NCBI RefSeq assembly: GCF_036381655.1
Contig: NZ_DASVCJ010000014.1
Coordinates: 27,767-91,766, forward strand
DNA: 64,000 bases
Origin: Ferrovibrio sp036381655
GTDB taxonomy: Bacteria > Pseudomonadota > Alphaproteobacteria > Ferrovibrionales > Ferrovibrionaceae
Direction: 5' to 3'
Shown: piece after piece, positions 18,869 to 28,782 of the stretch
Layout of the letters: every line of letters starts with the position of its first letter
Position numbering within the stretch: position 1 is the stretch's first letter
The notes under the pieces: generated by a model
What the model saw: the letters and a program-made list of their open reading frames with translations, nothing else
Databases searched by the model: none
What the model was told of the DNA's origin: nothing
Translations under genes and position numbers: made by a program

Positions 18869-20209
18869 ATGCCCCACAGCACCCATCTGCTCCGACGTGT
18901 CTGGTTCAACCGCTATATCTGGCAGCGTCGAGGCATATTCTGGATTGGCGGACTATTGGTCGGCCTCGCGGCAGTCCTGTTCGTCGAAGCTGCGGATTTC
19001 GCGCAATCGACCCTGCGGCTGATCTTGCGATATTTCCCTTATGCGCCGCTGATCCTCACCCCTGCCGGCCTTGCCTTTTCGCTGTGGGTGACGCGCCGCT
19101 ACTTCCCCAATTCCCAGGGCAGCGGCATTCCTCAAGCGATCGCCGCCCGCCACCTGGCCGATCAGGACGAACGCAGCCGGCTCCTGTCATTGCGCATCGC
19201 CATCGGCAAGATACTGCTGACCGTGCTGGCGCTCGGGGTCGGCGCTTCCGTGGGCCGTGAAGGGCCGACGGTCCAGGTTGGCGCCTCGATCATGCACGCG
19301 CTTGGCAAGGGACGGTTCAAGAAGCATCAAGGCCTCGTGCTGGCGGGTAGCGCTGCCGGTATCGCCGCGGCCTTCAATACGCCGCTGGCTGGCCTCGTAT
19401 TCGGCATCGAGGAAATGAGCCGCTCGTTCGAGCACCGCTTCAGCGGCTTTGTGCTCGGCTCGATCATCGCCGCCGGCCTGGTCTCGCTATTCTTCCTCGG
19501 CGACTATGTCTATTTCGGCCATACCGCGGCGAGCGTACAAAGCTTCCAGGACATCCCCGCCGTCTTTGTTTGCGGCGTGGCCGGTGGAATTCTGGGCGGC
19601 CTGTTCAGCCGTATTCTGCTCTGGATACTGGTCGGGCCGGCGGGCCGCCTCGGCAGCTGGATGCGGGCCCACCCAATCGCCTTTGCCGCGCTTTGCGGTC
19701 TTGGCACCGCCATCTGCGGCCTGCTCTCGGAGGGCACCACCTACGCCACCGGGTATAGCGAAGCCAAGTCGATCCTGACCGGCGAAGCAGCGCTGCCCTG
19801 GCAGTTCGGCATCTTGAAGATGGTGGCCACGACGCTGTCATCGATCTGCGGCATCCCGGGCGGGATATTCTCCCCCTCCCTGGCGATCGGAGCCGGCTTC
19901 GGCGCCAACGTCGCCGCGCTGCTGCCGCAGATCGATCCCAGCACCATCGTTCTGCTGTTCATGGTGAGCTATCTCGCCGGCGTGGTTCAGGCGCCGATCA
20001 CCTCTTTCGTCATCGTCATGGAAATGACCAGCAGCCATGGCATGATCCTGCCGCTGATGGCCGCGTCCATCCTGGCATTCGGAACCTCGCGATTGCTATG
20101 CCCAACGCCGGTCTATCATGGCCTGGCGGAAAACTTCATCCGCAATAGCCGGATGCTGCGCGCCAGCCGGCGAAGCGAGACGGAAGCGGAAATCAGCGGG
20201 CAGAGCTAG
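18869..20209 (+). CDS. CLC-type chloride channel / Cl-/H+ antiporter
   Basis: 446 residues from ATG 18869. The selectivity elements are all present: GSGIPQ (84-89), GREGP with the gating Glu131, the helix-breaking GSAAGIAAAFNTPLAG, and GIPGGIFSPSLAIGAGFG. The GIEE segment (Glu181/Glu182) corresponds to the internal proton-transfer glutamate of E. coli ClcA, so this is more likely an exchanger than a pure channel. There is no C-terminal CBS domain. Its TAG stop overlaps the TAG of the convergent hydrolase gene in a shared CTAG. Confidence 0.92.
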   Translation: MPHSTHLLRRVWFNRYIWQRRGIFWIGGLLVGLAAVLFVEAADFAQSTLRLILRYFPYAPLILTPAGLAFSLWVTRRYFPNSQGSGIPQAIAARHLADQDERSRLLSLRIAIGKILLTVLALGVGASVGREGPTVQVGASIMHALGKGRFKKHQGLVLAGSAAGIAAAFNTPLAGLVFGIEEMSRSFEHRFSGFVLGSIIAAGLVSLFFLGDYVYFGHTAASVQSFQDIPAVFVCGVAGGILGGLFSRILLWILVGPAGRLGSWMRAHPIAFAALCGLGTAICGLLSEGTTYATGYSEAKSILTGEAALPWQFGILKMVATTLSSICGIPGGIFSPSLAIGAGFGANVAALLPQIDPSTIVLLFMVSYLAGVVQAPITSFVIVMEMTSSHGMILPLMAASILAFGTSRLLCPTPVYHGLAENFIRNSRMLRASRRSETEAEISGQS

Positions 20210-21207
20210 TTCTTGCGGTCGCGCGCGGCGAAGAGCGGCAGCGCATGGATTTCTTCGCCGGACGGCAACTGCGCCCGGCTGTTGTCGATCCAGGCCGCAA
20301 CATCGCGCCAGACAACCTTTGCCTGAAGATCGCGGAACAGCATATGCCAGCCGTGATCATAGACCACGATGCGCATATCTTCGCGCGGCAATTCGGAAAG
20401 AGCGGCGGCGAATTTCTCCACCGGTTCGCGCGGAATAACTTCGTCCTTGGCGCCGTACAGCAGCAGGATCGGCAATCCCGACGGCCTTGCCTGCGCCGCG
20501 TCGTCCATCAAATTCACCAGGCCATGGATGGCGTCGATACGTGTGCGCTTTATGACCAGCGGATCGCGCGAAAGGCGACGCAGCATCTCGATATTATCGG
20601 AGGCAAGAATCTTGAGGCTTTGGCCGGTCACCGTCAACCAGGGCATTGTGTAGGTCGAAAGCCAGAGCGCCACGCGATAATGCACCGGCATACTGTCGCG
20701 GCCCCAAACCGCCGGGGCTCCCAGTATCATCCCGTCCGGCCGCTCGCCGCCGCGCTGCCAAGCCGCTAGCGCCACCGCGCCGCCCATGCTCTCGCCCAGC
20801 CAATAAAGCGGCACATCCGGGTATTTCCGCCGCAACAATCGGGTCAGCTCGTCGACATCCAGCGCCAGCCTGTCTTCGCCCGGCCAGAGCCCCCGATATG
20901 GCGCCGCGCCGAAGCCGCGTTGATCGGGAGCGTAAGTGGCAATCCCGCGTTGCGCCCACCACGTGGCCGCGTCCTCGAATGCGTGGCTGTAGTCGTTGAA
21001 ACCATGCAGCGCCAGGATAACGGCCTTCGGCTTGCCTGTCGGCAGCCATTGCCGCAGCGGCAGGACCATTCCGTCATCGGCCTGCCACTCGCCTGCCGCA
21101 GCCATCAATTCCGGCTGAGCCGGCGCATTGCCCGGCGGCTGCAGACGCGGCGCGCAAGCTGCGAAGGCAAGCAGCAGGATGATGGCGAGGCACCTCGGCA
21201 TCGTCAC
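20206..21207 (-). CDS. Alpha/beta hydrolase lipoprotein (monoacylglycerol lipase-like)
   Basis: 333 residues. The N-terminus is a lipoprotein signal with the lipid-attached Cys18 in LAFAAC. The hydrolase core shows LHGFNDYSHAF (oxyanion region), YAPDQRGFG, and the nucleophile Ser140 in GESMGG. The late Asp and His of the triad are in LYGAKDEVIP and DHGWH. It probably cleaves mono-acyl lipids or esters at the periplasmic face. The start is GTG 21207, sharing GTGA with the kinase stop and having GGAG 5 nt upstream; ATG 21201 is possible. Confidence 0.85.
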   Translation of the reverse strand: MTMPRCLAIILLLAFAACAPRLQPPGNAPAQPELMAAAGEWQADDGMVLPLRQWLPTGKPKAVILALHGFNDYSHAFEDAATWWAQRGIATYAPDQRGFGAAPYRGLWPGEDRLALDVDELTRLLRRKYPDVPLYWLGESMGGAVALAAWQRGGERPDGMILGAPAVWGRDSMPVHYRVALWLSTYTMPWLTVTGQSLKILASDNIEMLRRLSRDPLVIKRTRIDAIHGLVNLMDDAAQARPSGLPILLLYGAKDEVIPREPVEKFAAALSELPREDMRIVVYDHGWHMLFRDLQAKVVWRDVAAWIDNSRAQLPSGEEIHALPLFAARDRKN

Positions 21208-22640
21208 GCCATCTCCGCGATCTGCAGGCGCTGAGCCGGAAAAATCAAAATGGCCGTCGTTCCGATACTTCTCCGGCTGGAAAGGTGTATGCGGCCCTGA
21301 TGCAGTTCGATCAGGCGCCGGGTGATCGGCAGGCCGAGGCCGCTGCCGCCGATCTCGCGCGCGCGCAGGGAATCGCCTTGCGAGAAAGGTTCGAACACGC
21401 GCCTAAGCTGCGCATCCGTCATGCCGCTGCCGGTATCCCGCACGCGGATCGCCAGTTCGCCATCGGTCAGCATGGCCGCAGCGATCTCGACCTGCCCGCC
21501 CTCGGCGGTGAACTTTACTGCATTGCTGAGCAGATTCAGCAGCATCTGCTGCAGCAGCCGCTTATCCGCACGCAAGCGCGGCAAGCCTGCCGGTATGCTG
21601 CGGTCCAGCCGTACGCCCTTGCCGTCCGCCGTCACCTGAACCAGCGAAAGCGCCTGATCGATCGCCGCGCCGATATCTATATCGGCTTCGTTCAGTTCCA
21701 GCTTTCCGGCCTCGATCCGCGACATGTCCAGCACGTCGTTGATCAGCGCCAGCAGATGCTGGCCGCTCTTCATGATGCCGTCGAGATAGTCGCGATAGCG
21801 CGGGTTGTCGATCGAACCGAACACGCCCTGCCGCATCACGTCGGCAAACCCCAAAATGGCGTTGAGCGGCGTACGCAATTCGTGGCTCATGGTAGCGAGG
21901 AAATTTGTTTTCGCCCGGCTGGCCTGCTCGGCCTGATGACAGGCGAGATCGAGATCGCCGGTTATGGCGCGCAGATCGGCATGCGCCCGTTCGGTCAGCC
22001 GCAATTGCCGCAACAGGGCGAAGGCGAAACCGAAGACCAACAGGCAGATCACGGCAATCGCCGCAATCAGGGCATTGTAGAGCCGGCCGGAGCGCAGCTT
22101 GGCTTCCTCGATCCGCTGCACGCCAAGGATGTTCAGATTAGCGGCCAAAGCGTTGAAATTGGGATCGAGGGAACGCGAGGCCGCGGCGATTGCAAGGCCT
22201 GCGGCCCGATTGCCGGCGGAATAGGCTGCCAGTTCCGTTTCCCAACCGCGGATGGCCCGATCCAGCTTGACGGCGAGATCGTGCAGGCGCGGATTGGATT
22301 GCAGGACGACACCGGGTTCGCCGTCATGCAGCAACTCCAGCCGGCTATAGAGAATGTCGTAGCGCTGTTTCAGCTCGGCCATGCTGGATTTCGGCGCCCC
22401 GGCCAAGGTTTCCAGCAAAGCGGTGCGAAAGACCTGATGCTCGTTGCGGAACTGAACGGCCTCCCAGACGACATTCTGGAAGGAGAAGCTGTTATATTCG
22501 CGCTGCTGCAGGAAGAAATACGCCCCCAATGCGCCGGACAGGCAAGCCAGCGTGAAGACCATGACCAGGACGAAGCGACGCCCGGCGCCCGACAAGGAGC
22601 CGGAGGCGGCGGGGGCCGGTGCGTTTTCGGATACGCGCAT
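21204..22640 (-). CDS. Membrane sensor histidine kinase
   Basis: 478 residues. Two membrane helices (about 23-44 and 189-211) enclose a periplasmic helical sensor of about 145 residues. The phospho-acceptor His253 is in SHELRTPLNAILGF. The catalytic ATPase domain has the N box (LLNLLSNAVKFT), G1 (DTGSGM), F box (FEPF) and G2 (GSGLGL). No receiver domain is fused and no response regulator is nearby. Its ATG shares an A with the TGA stop of the upstream COG3915-like gene (TGATG), so the two are translationally coupled. Confidence 0.9.
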   Translation of the reverse strand: MRVSENAPAPAASGSLSGAGRRFVLVMVFTLACLSGALGAYFFLQQREYNSFSFQNVVWEAVQFRNEHQVFRTALLETLAGAPKSSMAELKQRYDILYSRLELLHDGEPGVVLQSNPRLHDLAVKLDRAIRGWETELAAYSAGNRAAGLAIAAASRSLDPNFNALAANLNILGVQRIEEAKLRSGRLYNALIAAIAVICLLVFGFAFALLRQLRLTERAHADLRAITGDLDLACHQAEQASRAKTNFLATMSHELRTPLNAILGFADVMRQGVFGSIDNPRYRDYLDGIMKSGQHLLALINDVLDMSRIEAGKLELNEADIDIGAAIDQALSLVQVTADGKGVRLDRSIPAGLPRLRADKRLLQQMLLNLLSNAVKFTAEGGQVEIAAAMLTDGELAIRVRDTGSGMTDAQLRRVFEPFSQGDSLRAREIGGSGLGLPITRRLIELHQGRIHLSSRRSIGTTAILIFPAQRLQIAEMA

Positions 22641-23242
22641 CAACGGATATCGATCCGGCGAAGCTGCCAGATCGAACGGTAATAGATGACATCGCGGCGC
22701 AAGGCCGGATCGCTGTCATACGGGTAGACGACGAAAACCGGCCCCTTGCTGCGCAGGGTGAGCCAGTCGCCATTGGCCTTCAATGCCAGGATGACGTCGT
22801 AGCGTTCGGCATCGCTGACCGGAATGTCGATCACATAGTCGTTAAGGGCTACGGCATGCAGGCTGGTGCCGTCAGCCTGCACCGCAGTCAGCACATCCCG
22901 CAGCAGCGTCCCTTCGAAGCGCACCTTGCCCGAATGCCAAGGCGTGGCCGTCTCCACCCGATGCAAGCCAAGTCTCTCGAGCATGGCCCGGTCGAATGCC
23001 GCGATGCGATGTCCGCCTGCATCCTGCGCATTGCCGCGGCCGATTGCGCCGCCCACGGTCAGCAGAACCTCGCCTGTCGGCTGCGGCAAGGCCTCGGCGG
23101 GGCCGGCGGCCCAGGCCGCCTTGCCGCCGGCCAATGTGCCGACCAGGGCGCCGACTAAGACGCCGACCAGGGCAAACGCGACAAAGAGGCGGAAACACCA
23201 CCGCAATTCCAACCTCTCAAATCGACTCAGGCACATGGACAT
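22640..23242 (-). CDS. COG3915-like periplasmic protein with molybdopterin-oxidoreductase-type fold
   Basis: About 200 residues. A membrane segment (LFVAFALVGVLVGALVGTLAG) acts as signal or anchor. The rest resembles the small oxidoreductase molybdopterin-binding-like domain of COG3915: HRIAAFDRAMLERLG, FEGTLLRDVL, ALNDYVIDIP and GPVFVVYPYDSD. The cysteine that ligates molybdenum in true sulfite-oxidase enzymes is not evident, so it may be a binding or sensing domain. The start is uncertain (ATG 23242 or 23236; TTG 23281). It is coupled to the histidine kinase gene. Confidence 0.7.
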   Translation of the reverse strand: MSMCLSRFERLELRWCFRLFVAFALVGVLVGALVGTLAGGKAAWAAGPAEALPQPTGEVLLTVGGAIGRGNAQDAGGHRIAAFDRAMLERLGLHRVETATPWHSGKVRFEGTLLRDVLTAVQADGTSLHAVALNDYVIDIPVSDAERYDVILALKANGDWLTLRSKGPVFVVYPYDSDPALRRDVIYYRSIWQLRRIDIR

Positions 23243-23312
23243 GATCGGCAGGATTGGCGCATTTGGGTTGGAAAAAATCAACCGTCACGCCGCCCGTCTG
23301 GCCGGACGGCGG

Positions 23313-24086
23313 CTAAAGCGTCCGGGTCAGGCCGCCATCCACATCGATGACGGCCCCCTGCAGATAGGCCGCCTGCGGGGAGGCGAGGAAGGCGACAGCA
23401 CGCGCAATCTCGGCGGGTTCGCCGAATCGGGCAACCCCCATCGCCCGCGGCATACGCTGCGCCGCCTCGGCTTCCGAGATGCCGTGCTCCTTGGCGAAGC
23501 TGCGGATCCGCACCTGCAGCCGTTCGGTGGCGATGGTGCCCGGGTTGATCGCATTGACCCGCACGCCGTCAGCGACGCCGCGATCGGCCAGCACTTTGGT
23601 CAGGTTCATCGAGGCGGCATTGACCGAACCGCCAATGGCGAATTCGGCGCTGCCGGTACGGCCGCCGACGCCGATGATGCTGACGATGCTGCCCTGCCGC
23701 GCCTTCAAATGCGGCCAGGCGGCACGGCTGAGCCGCATGGCGCCAAAAAACTTCAGGGCGAAGCCATCGCTCCAGTCCTCGTCGCTGAGGGTCAGGAAAT
23801 CGCCCCGCTTGGTCGCGCCGGCATTGTTGACCAGCAGGTCCAGTCCGCCGAAGCGCTCCACCGTCGCCGCCACCAGCGCCCCGGCGGCAGACGGATCGCG
23901 CAGATCGACGGCCTGCACCAGGCATTCCGTCTTCAGGCCGGCCGCGACGCCCTCCAGCAAATCCCGCGAGCGCGCGGCCAGGACCAGTTTCATGCCCTCG
24001 GCCGCCAGGGTCTCGGCGATGGCACGGCCGATGCCTTTGCTGGCGCCGGTGACGATGGCGACTTTGCCGCTCAGTTGCAGATCCAT
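23313..24086 (-). CDS. Short-chain dehydrogenase/reductase family, catalytically divergent
   Basis: 257 residues with an intact Rossmann cofactor site: TGASKGIG at 13-20 and NNAG at 87-90. The C-terminal INPGT and DVDGG motifs are also normal. The catalytic residues are not. Where SDRs carry Ser, then Y-x-x-x-K, this protein has Ile138/Gly139, Gly152 and Asn156 (SIVSIIG and IGGSVNAAS). It may bind NAD(P) without classical reductase activity, or use another mechanism. It is transcribed divergently from the dienoyl-CoA reductase gene, 90 bases away. Confidence 0.85.
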   Translation of the reverse strand: MDLQLSGKVAIVTGASKGIGRAIAETLAAEGMKLVLAARSRDLLEGVAAGLKTECLVQAVDLRDPSAAGALVAATVERFGGLDLLVNNAGATKRGDFLTLSDEDWSDGFALKFFGAMRLSRAAWPHLKARQGSIVSIIGVGGRTGSAEFAIGGSVNAASMNLTKVLADRGVADGVRVNAINPGTIATERLQVRIRSFAKEHGISEAEAAQRMPRAMGVARFGEPAEIARAVAFLASPQAAYLQGAVIDVDGGLTRTL

Positions 24087-24176
24087 GGATTCCTCTCCGG
24101 GATGGCCGAAATTTGTCTGATCGGGCTAATCTAGCCGGCGCAATAAAGCAAGCCACGTTAAAGCGAGGGAGGCGTC

Positions 24177-25055
24177 ATGTTTCGCCCGGACCTGTTCAAA
24201 GGCAAGCGCATTCTGGTGACCGGCGGCGGCACCGGCCTTGGCAGGGCTATGGCCCGCCGCCTGATGGAGCTCGGCGCCGAACTGCATATCTGCGGCCGGC
24301 GCGCCGGCATACTGCAGGAAACCGCGGACGCGCTGGCGAATGCCACCGGCGGCAAGATCCACAGCCACCCCTGCGACATCCGCGCCGCCCCGGCCGTCGA
24401 TGAGATGGTCGAGGCGATCTGGCAGCAGCATGGGCCGCTCGACGGCCTGATCAACAACGCCGCCGGCAATTTCATCGCCAAGACCGAAGATTTGAGCCCC
24501 CGCGGCTTCGATGCCATCGCCAATATCGTGCTGCACGGCAGCTTCTATGTAACCCAGGCCGTCGGCAAGCGCTGGATTGCCGAGCAGCGCAAGGGCAGTA
24601 TCGTCTCCATCGTCGTCACCTGGGTCTGGACCGGCTCCGCCTTCGTGGTGCCCTCGGCAATGTCGAAAGCCGGCGTTGCGGCGATGACCCAGTCGCTGGC
24701 CGTCGAATGGGGACCGAAAGGCATTCGGCTGAACGCGATCGCGCCCGGCCCCTTCCCCACCGAAGGCATGACCAAGCGGCTGGCGCCGACCGAAGCGCTG
24801 GAGCGCAAGATGATCGGCGCCATCCCGATGCGCCGGGTCGGCAAGATGTCGGAACTATCCAATCTCGCCGCTTTCCTGCTTTGCGACGAGGTGAGCTACC
24901 TCACCGGCGAGGTGATCGCCATCGACGGCGGCCAATGGCTGAACGGCGCCGGCGGCTTCGGCGCGCTTGCCGAACTGAGCGACGCTGAATGGCGGCAGAT
25001 CCGGGAAGCCATCGCGGCGACCAACGCCAGGGACAAGGCGCAGCGGACCGTCTAG
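24177..25055 (+). CDS. 2,4-dienoyl-CoA reductase-like SDR
   Basis: 292 residues, close in pattern to the animal mitochondrial DECR1 family. NADPH loop GGGTGLG is at 16-22. The hallmark TGS-FVVPSA-SKAG segment is present with the catalytic Lys164, followed by AVEWGPKGIRLNAIAPGP. Such enzymes reduce 2,4-dienoyl-CoA during breakdown of polyunsaturated fatty acids. DECR1 uses a Tyr 15 residues before the Lys (Tyr199/Lys214); the corresponding residue here is Trp149. ATG 24177 starts the conserved region. Confidence 0.88.
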   Translation: MFRPDLFKGKRILVTGGGTGLGRAMARRLMELGAELHICGRRAGILQETADALANATGGKIHSHPCDIRAAPAVDEMVEAIWQQHGPLDGLINNAAGNFIAKTEDLSPRGFDAIANIVLHGSFYVTQAVGKRWIAEQRKGSIVSIVVTWVWTGSAFVVPSAMSKAGVAAMTQSLAVEWGPKGIRLNAIAPGPFPTEGMTKRLAPTEALERKMIGAIPMRRVGKMSELSNLAAFLLCDEVSYLTGEVIAIDGGQWLNGAGGFGALAELSDAEWRQIREAIAATNARDKAQRTV

Positions 25056-25311
25056 CCGTTCCAGACTGAGCCGTGGTCTTGCCGCCGCGCCCGCACCGGC
25101 GCTCGCCGGCGTTTATCCGACGACGGAGCAAATCCTCGGCGCCGCGCGTTTGTTTGCATTCAAAATCATTAATGTTTTCAACTAAATAAAACCTGCCAAA
25201 GCCTTCGCTTTGACGCAACGTAAGCGCAATATGATCGCACCGTTTCGCCCCTTACTCGCAGCGCGGAACGGCGGCAAAGCCATAGACGCAATCAGGCCAG
25301 AGGCAATCATC

Positions 25312-26745
<1,434 letters not shown>

Positions 26746-26760
26746 GGCCCGCATCGATCG

Positions 26761-28030
26761 TCAGGCCGGACCGGAAGGTCCGGCTTGACCAGCTCCAGAC
26801 CCCATGGACGCCACCCTGGGGGTCAGCCAGAAAGCGGCAAGCCCGATCAGGCTGACAGTCAGGGCCAGCCATAAGACGGCGTCATAGCCGCCGCTTGCTT
26901 CCCATAGCAGCGCGAAAACGACCGCGGCGGTCGTGCGCGGCAGCGCCATCGCAATCACCAGGGCGCCGGAGGCGGCCCCGAAGCCGTAGCCGCTCAGGTA
27001 TTCGATCACGCTGTTGGTCCGCACCAGAACCAGAGAGCCGGTGCCGACGCCATAGACCAGCGCATAGACAAACAATTCGGCGGGACCGAAATATCGGCTG
27101 AGCCCGAGCAGGACGATGCCGGCGGCCATCAGGGCGAAGGCGATGCGGCCGAAAGTGTCGTTCGATATCCGGCCGCCGGCCAATAGCAGGATGACCCGGG
27201 CCAGCACCTGACTGGGACCATGCAGCGCCAGCATGGCGATGATCACGCTCAGCTCGAAACCGCGCTCCTGCAGCAACGGAATGATGTGAAAGGTGATGCC
27301 GTTGGCGACGAAAGTATGGGCGCTGAACGCCAAGGCCAGCATCCAGAAAACAGGATGGCGCAGGACCATATGCAGCGGCTTTCGCTGCTCGCTTTCGCCG
27401 GTATGGGTGCTGCGCTGCCGCGCGCTGCCGATGCCACGCAGCATGCGGGCACTGAGCAGGCCGGGGATGAGGAAGTGGATCAGCGCCAGCACGAGCAGGG
27501 CCGGACGCCAGCCCAGGCTTTCGACGCAGAACGAAATGAACGGTATCGCCACCGAACTGGAGAGCCCGGTCAGCAGCGTGATCAAGGTAATGCCGCGGCG
27601 GTGGTCCGCCAGGTTGGCAACCACGATATTGTAAGCGCATTCGCTCAAGGTGCAGGCCTGCACCAGGCCGATGCCGATCCAGATCGCGTAAGAAGACCGG
27701 CAGCGATGGCACCGCCGCCCAGCCGACCAGCAGCAGCGCGCCGGCGATCGCGCCGCCGGCCATCGGCCAGTAGCCGCCGTAACGGTCGATCAGCGCGCCG
27801 ACCGGGACCGCCGCGGCGCTGGCAACCAGCAGGCCGATGGTCAACCCGGCATTGAGCTCGACCTTCGTCCAGCCGAGCTCCTCCTCCATCGGGCCGTTCA
27901 CCACCGCCAGCGCATAATACAAGGTTCCCCAGGAAACCAGCTGACCGATGGCGAGGCCCCAGATCAGGCGGTGAGGCTTCACGGGCGGAGTGACGGGCGG
28001 CGGTTCGCCCAGCGCGGCAGACGGCGGCAT
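26761..28030 (-). pseudogene. MFS transporter interrupted by a one-base frameshift
   Basis: The N-terminal frame (ATG 28030) encodes four helices and reads in register up to SLPVF. The C-terminal frame carries on with YAIWIGIGLVQACTLSECAYNIV and eight more helices to the stop at 26761. The two frames join if one base is removed at about 27691 (a T in CTTCTTAC, coding strand). Total length 1270 = 3 x 423 + 1, so a single insertion explains it and the intact protein would have 422 residues. It is either a recent mutation or a sequence error. Substrate unknown. Confidence 0.85.
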
Positions 28031-28149
28031 TACGGTCAGTCAGGAAGGGCGGAGAGGCGGAGCAGGCGGCGGACGAATCAAAAAATGCAGAAACGAGCCG
28101 TAGATTACCACGGCGACGATGGCGCGCGGGGAACAATCTGAAACGAGGC

Positions 28150-28659
28150 TCAGTCGGCTTCAGCGCCGCCCTCGATGGCACGTGGATTGATCTCATCCTC
28201 CGCCATCGCGGTCATTTCCGCGTCGGCCTCTTTCTTTTCCTTGAGGCTTCTGGCCAGAATCTTCGCCGCCTTCCTCTCGCCCACGGCATCGGCATAGGCG
28301 GCGGCCGTGCCGTAAGCGGCGATGCCGTAATGCGCGATGCGCTGGATCGAGGCAAGCAGAGCGGCATCCTTGACCTCGGGCGGCAGCTTCTTCTGCGCCA
28401 CCTCCCCCGCCTCCTCCAGCAGGCCACGCATGCCATGCGAGGTCTTTGCCCGGGCATTCTCGCCCAACTGGTCGAACACCGTTTCCAGCCGCTGCAGCCG
28501 CTCGCTGCTGTAATCGACGCCTTCCTGACAGAGCCGCTTCAGCGACCTGGCATGCGCCGCCCTGGCCAGCAGCGGAAAGGTTTTTTGCAGCTGCCGGTCG
28601 GCAAAGTAGAGATAGCGCAGGTCGGCGACGAAAAGGTCGTGCAGGGTGGCGTTCGGCAT
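28150..28659 (-). CDS. YciF-type ferritin-like protein (DUF892)
   Basis: 169 residues from ATG 28659, with a GGAGG site 5-6 nt upstream; the frame upstream to 28728 has no similarity. The sequence follows the YciE/YciF pattern: LHDLFVADLRYLYFADRQLQKTFP, a four-helix bundle with metal-ligand type Glu/His (EEAGEVAQ, RIAHYGIAAYGTA), and the closing LKEKKEADAEMT. Members are stress-induced and bind a di-metal centre in some structures. A C-terminal acidic tail follows. Confidence 0.87.
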   Translation of the reverse strand: MPNATLHDLFVADLRYLYFADRQLQKTFPLLARAAHARSLKRLCQEGVDYSSERLQRLETVFDQLGENARAKTSHGMRGLLEEAGEVAQKKLPPEVKDAALLASIQRIAHYGIAAYGTAAAYADAVGERKAAKILARSLKEKKEADAEMTAMAEDEINPRAIEGGAEAD

Positions 28660-28782
28660 GATGTCCTCCGGCTTCGGATATACCGGACAGAAACCACGCC
28701 TCCCGCCAACGGTTCCGCAGCTTCGCAATCGGCCGGATGGGCGAAATGAACTGGAAAACGATGCCGATAAAACGGCGCGGCG

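Noticed and set aside
25108..25122. Terminator hairpin after the dienoyl-CoA reductase gene
   Set aside because: The stem is only five or six pairs and no T-run follows.
25210..25235. Promoter for aspA (TTGACG with TATGAT)
   Set aside because: The spacer is only 14 bases, too short for a normal sigma-70 promoter, so I did not list it.
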